NCBI GenBank assembly: GCA_046327755.1
Contig: JAXLXW010000011.1
Coordinates: 62,001-126,000 of the forward strand
Direction of reading: 5' to 3'
Source: SCN-70-22 sp046327755
Lineage (GTDB): Bacteria > Gemmatimonadota > Gemmatimonadetes > Gemmatimonadales > Gemmatimonadaceae
Length of the DNA stretch: 64,000 nucleotides
The notes below the pieces were generated by a model. The model had not been told where the DNA came from, searched no databases, and saw only the letters and a program-made list of their open reading frames with translations. Below, piece by piece: positions 63,437-64,000 of the stretch. Both the position numbers and the translations under genes were made by a program. How positions within the stretch are numbered: the first letter of the stretch is position 1; each line of letters begins with the position of its first letter.

Positions 63437-64000
63437 ATGTCGCATCGTCCGAATTCCCTCGCGATCTCCGTCGCCTCGATCGCCTCGCTTCTCCTCGTAG
63501 GCGCCTGCGGCGCGCCGCGCACCGCGCCGGTGACGGCTCCTGCGCCTACCCCTGCCCCAGCCCCCAGCACGGCGCCGGCGCCATCCCCGTCCCGGGTCCT
63601 CGCAGAAGCGCCGAAGGATTGGCAACTCCTCGATGCCACTGCCGACGGCGTTCCGGGGACGAGTGCGCGTCGTGCCGTGCGTGAACTGCTGGCGGGGCGC
63701 ACGCCGCAGCGCACCGTCGTCGTTGCGGTGGTGGATGGCGGCGTCGACACCGCGCACGTCGCGCTGCGCGGGGCGCTGTGGAGCAATGCGAAGGAAGTCG
63801 CGGCGAACGGAAAGGACGATGACAACAATGGTTATGCCGACGACACGCGCGGGTGGAACTTCCTGGGCGGGGCGAGCGGCGAGAACGTGAACTGGGACAC
63901 GCTCGAGCTCACGCGCGAGCACGTGCGCTGCACGAAGCTCACCGCGGCGCCCAGCTCCACCGCCGCCCCCGACTCCACGCGCGCGCGCTGCACCGAGATC
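63437..64000 (+). CDS. S8 subtilisin-like lipoprotein, partial
   Basis: The gene is cut by the right edge, leaving 188 codons. A lipoprotein signal (ISVASIASLLLVGAC) leads to a Pro/Ala/Thr-rich linker. The subtilase Asp box follows as VVVAVVDGGVDTAHVAL and then the calcium-loop-like NGKDDDNNGYADDTRGWNF. The catalytic His and Ser lie beyond the window. A GTG at 63416 in frame is another start. Confidence 0.85.
   Translation, partial: MSHRPNSLAISVASIASLLLVGACGAPRTAPVTAPAPTPAPAPSTAPAPSPSRVLAEAPKDWQLLDATADGVPGTSARRAVRELLAGRTPQRTVVVAVVDGGVDTAHVALRGALWSNAKEVAANGKDDDNNGYADDTRGWNFLGGASGENVNWDTLELTREHVRCTKLTAAPSSTAAPDSTRARCTEI

Noticed and set aside
1..64000. tRNA, rRNA or prophage genes
   Set aside because: The gaps are short and I found no cloverleaf-like or rRNA sequence and no integrase, transposase or phage structural gene.

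Overview
The window is about 70% GC and gene-dense, with no rRNA, tRNA, CRISPR array, insertion sequence or phage genes that I could see. Its repertoire points to a free-living Gram-negative heterotroph, most likely Gemmatimonadota. The evidence is a SusC/SusD pair, two TonB-dependent receptors, many secreted S9-type peptidases, serine hydrolases and lipoproteins, and no sign of a Bacteroidetes-like low-GC composition. The phylum call is inference from gene style, not from a marker gene.

Layout. 1-1371: a CocE-type hydrolase cut by the window edge. 1528-6145: a four-gene signalling operon on the minus strand (FIST sensor, soluble histidine kinase, REC-HDOD regulator, REC plus a degenerate HD-GYP regulator). 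6417-15268: lipoproteins, a vanadium-haloperoxidase-type phosphatase and SusD/SusC, all on the minus strand. 15399-19287: secreted hydrolases, a Tat-exported DsrE-like protein and a metallophosphoesterase. 19446-24463: a Mg2+ P-type ATPase, divergent from a TonB receptor. 24692-28924: an S9 peptidase, RsgA, a long hairpin repeat and an NTF2-like protein. 28991-36456: a minus-strand run of prolyl oligopeptidase, a BNR/sortilin-like protein, a beta-lactamase-fold hydrolase and an alpha/beta hydrolase. 36662-41928: an M23-like lipoprotein, a second beta-lactamase-fold hydrolase, a nitrilase and a CitMHS transporter. 42100-50873: FtsH, a VirJ-like protein lacking its serine, a two-component system, MprF and an intact VirJ/AcvB hydrolase. 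50970-54901: baeRF, phosphoribosyltransferase, Hsp20 and VIT1/CCC1, which look like a stress or dormancy group. 54943-58068: an MFS transporter and a peptide-binding lipoprotein. 58206-63242: a 1678-residue TPR/HD-GYP/GGDEF/STAND-ATPase/TPR protein. 63437-64000: the start of an S8 protease.

Three themes stand out. First, cyclic-di-GMP-type signalling: one giant protein carries intact synthetic and degrading domains plus an NTPase module, and a separate response regulator has an HD-GYP fold whose active site is gone. Second, envelope lipid modification: a two-component system lies next to MprF, which faces a VirJ/AcvB-type hydrolase, with a serine-less paralogue about 6 kb away. Third, a highly repeated octamer-like word (CGTTAGGC and close variants) occurs at least 36 times on both strands and accounts for practically every TTA leucine codon I found.
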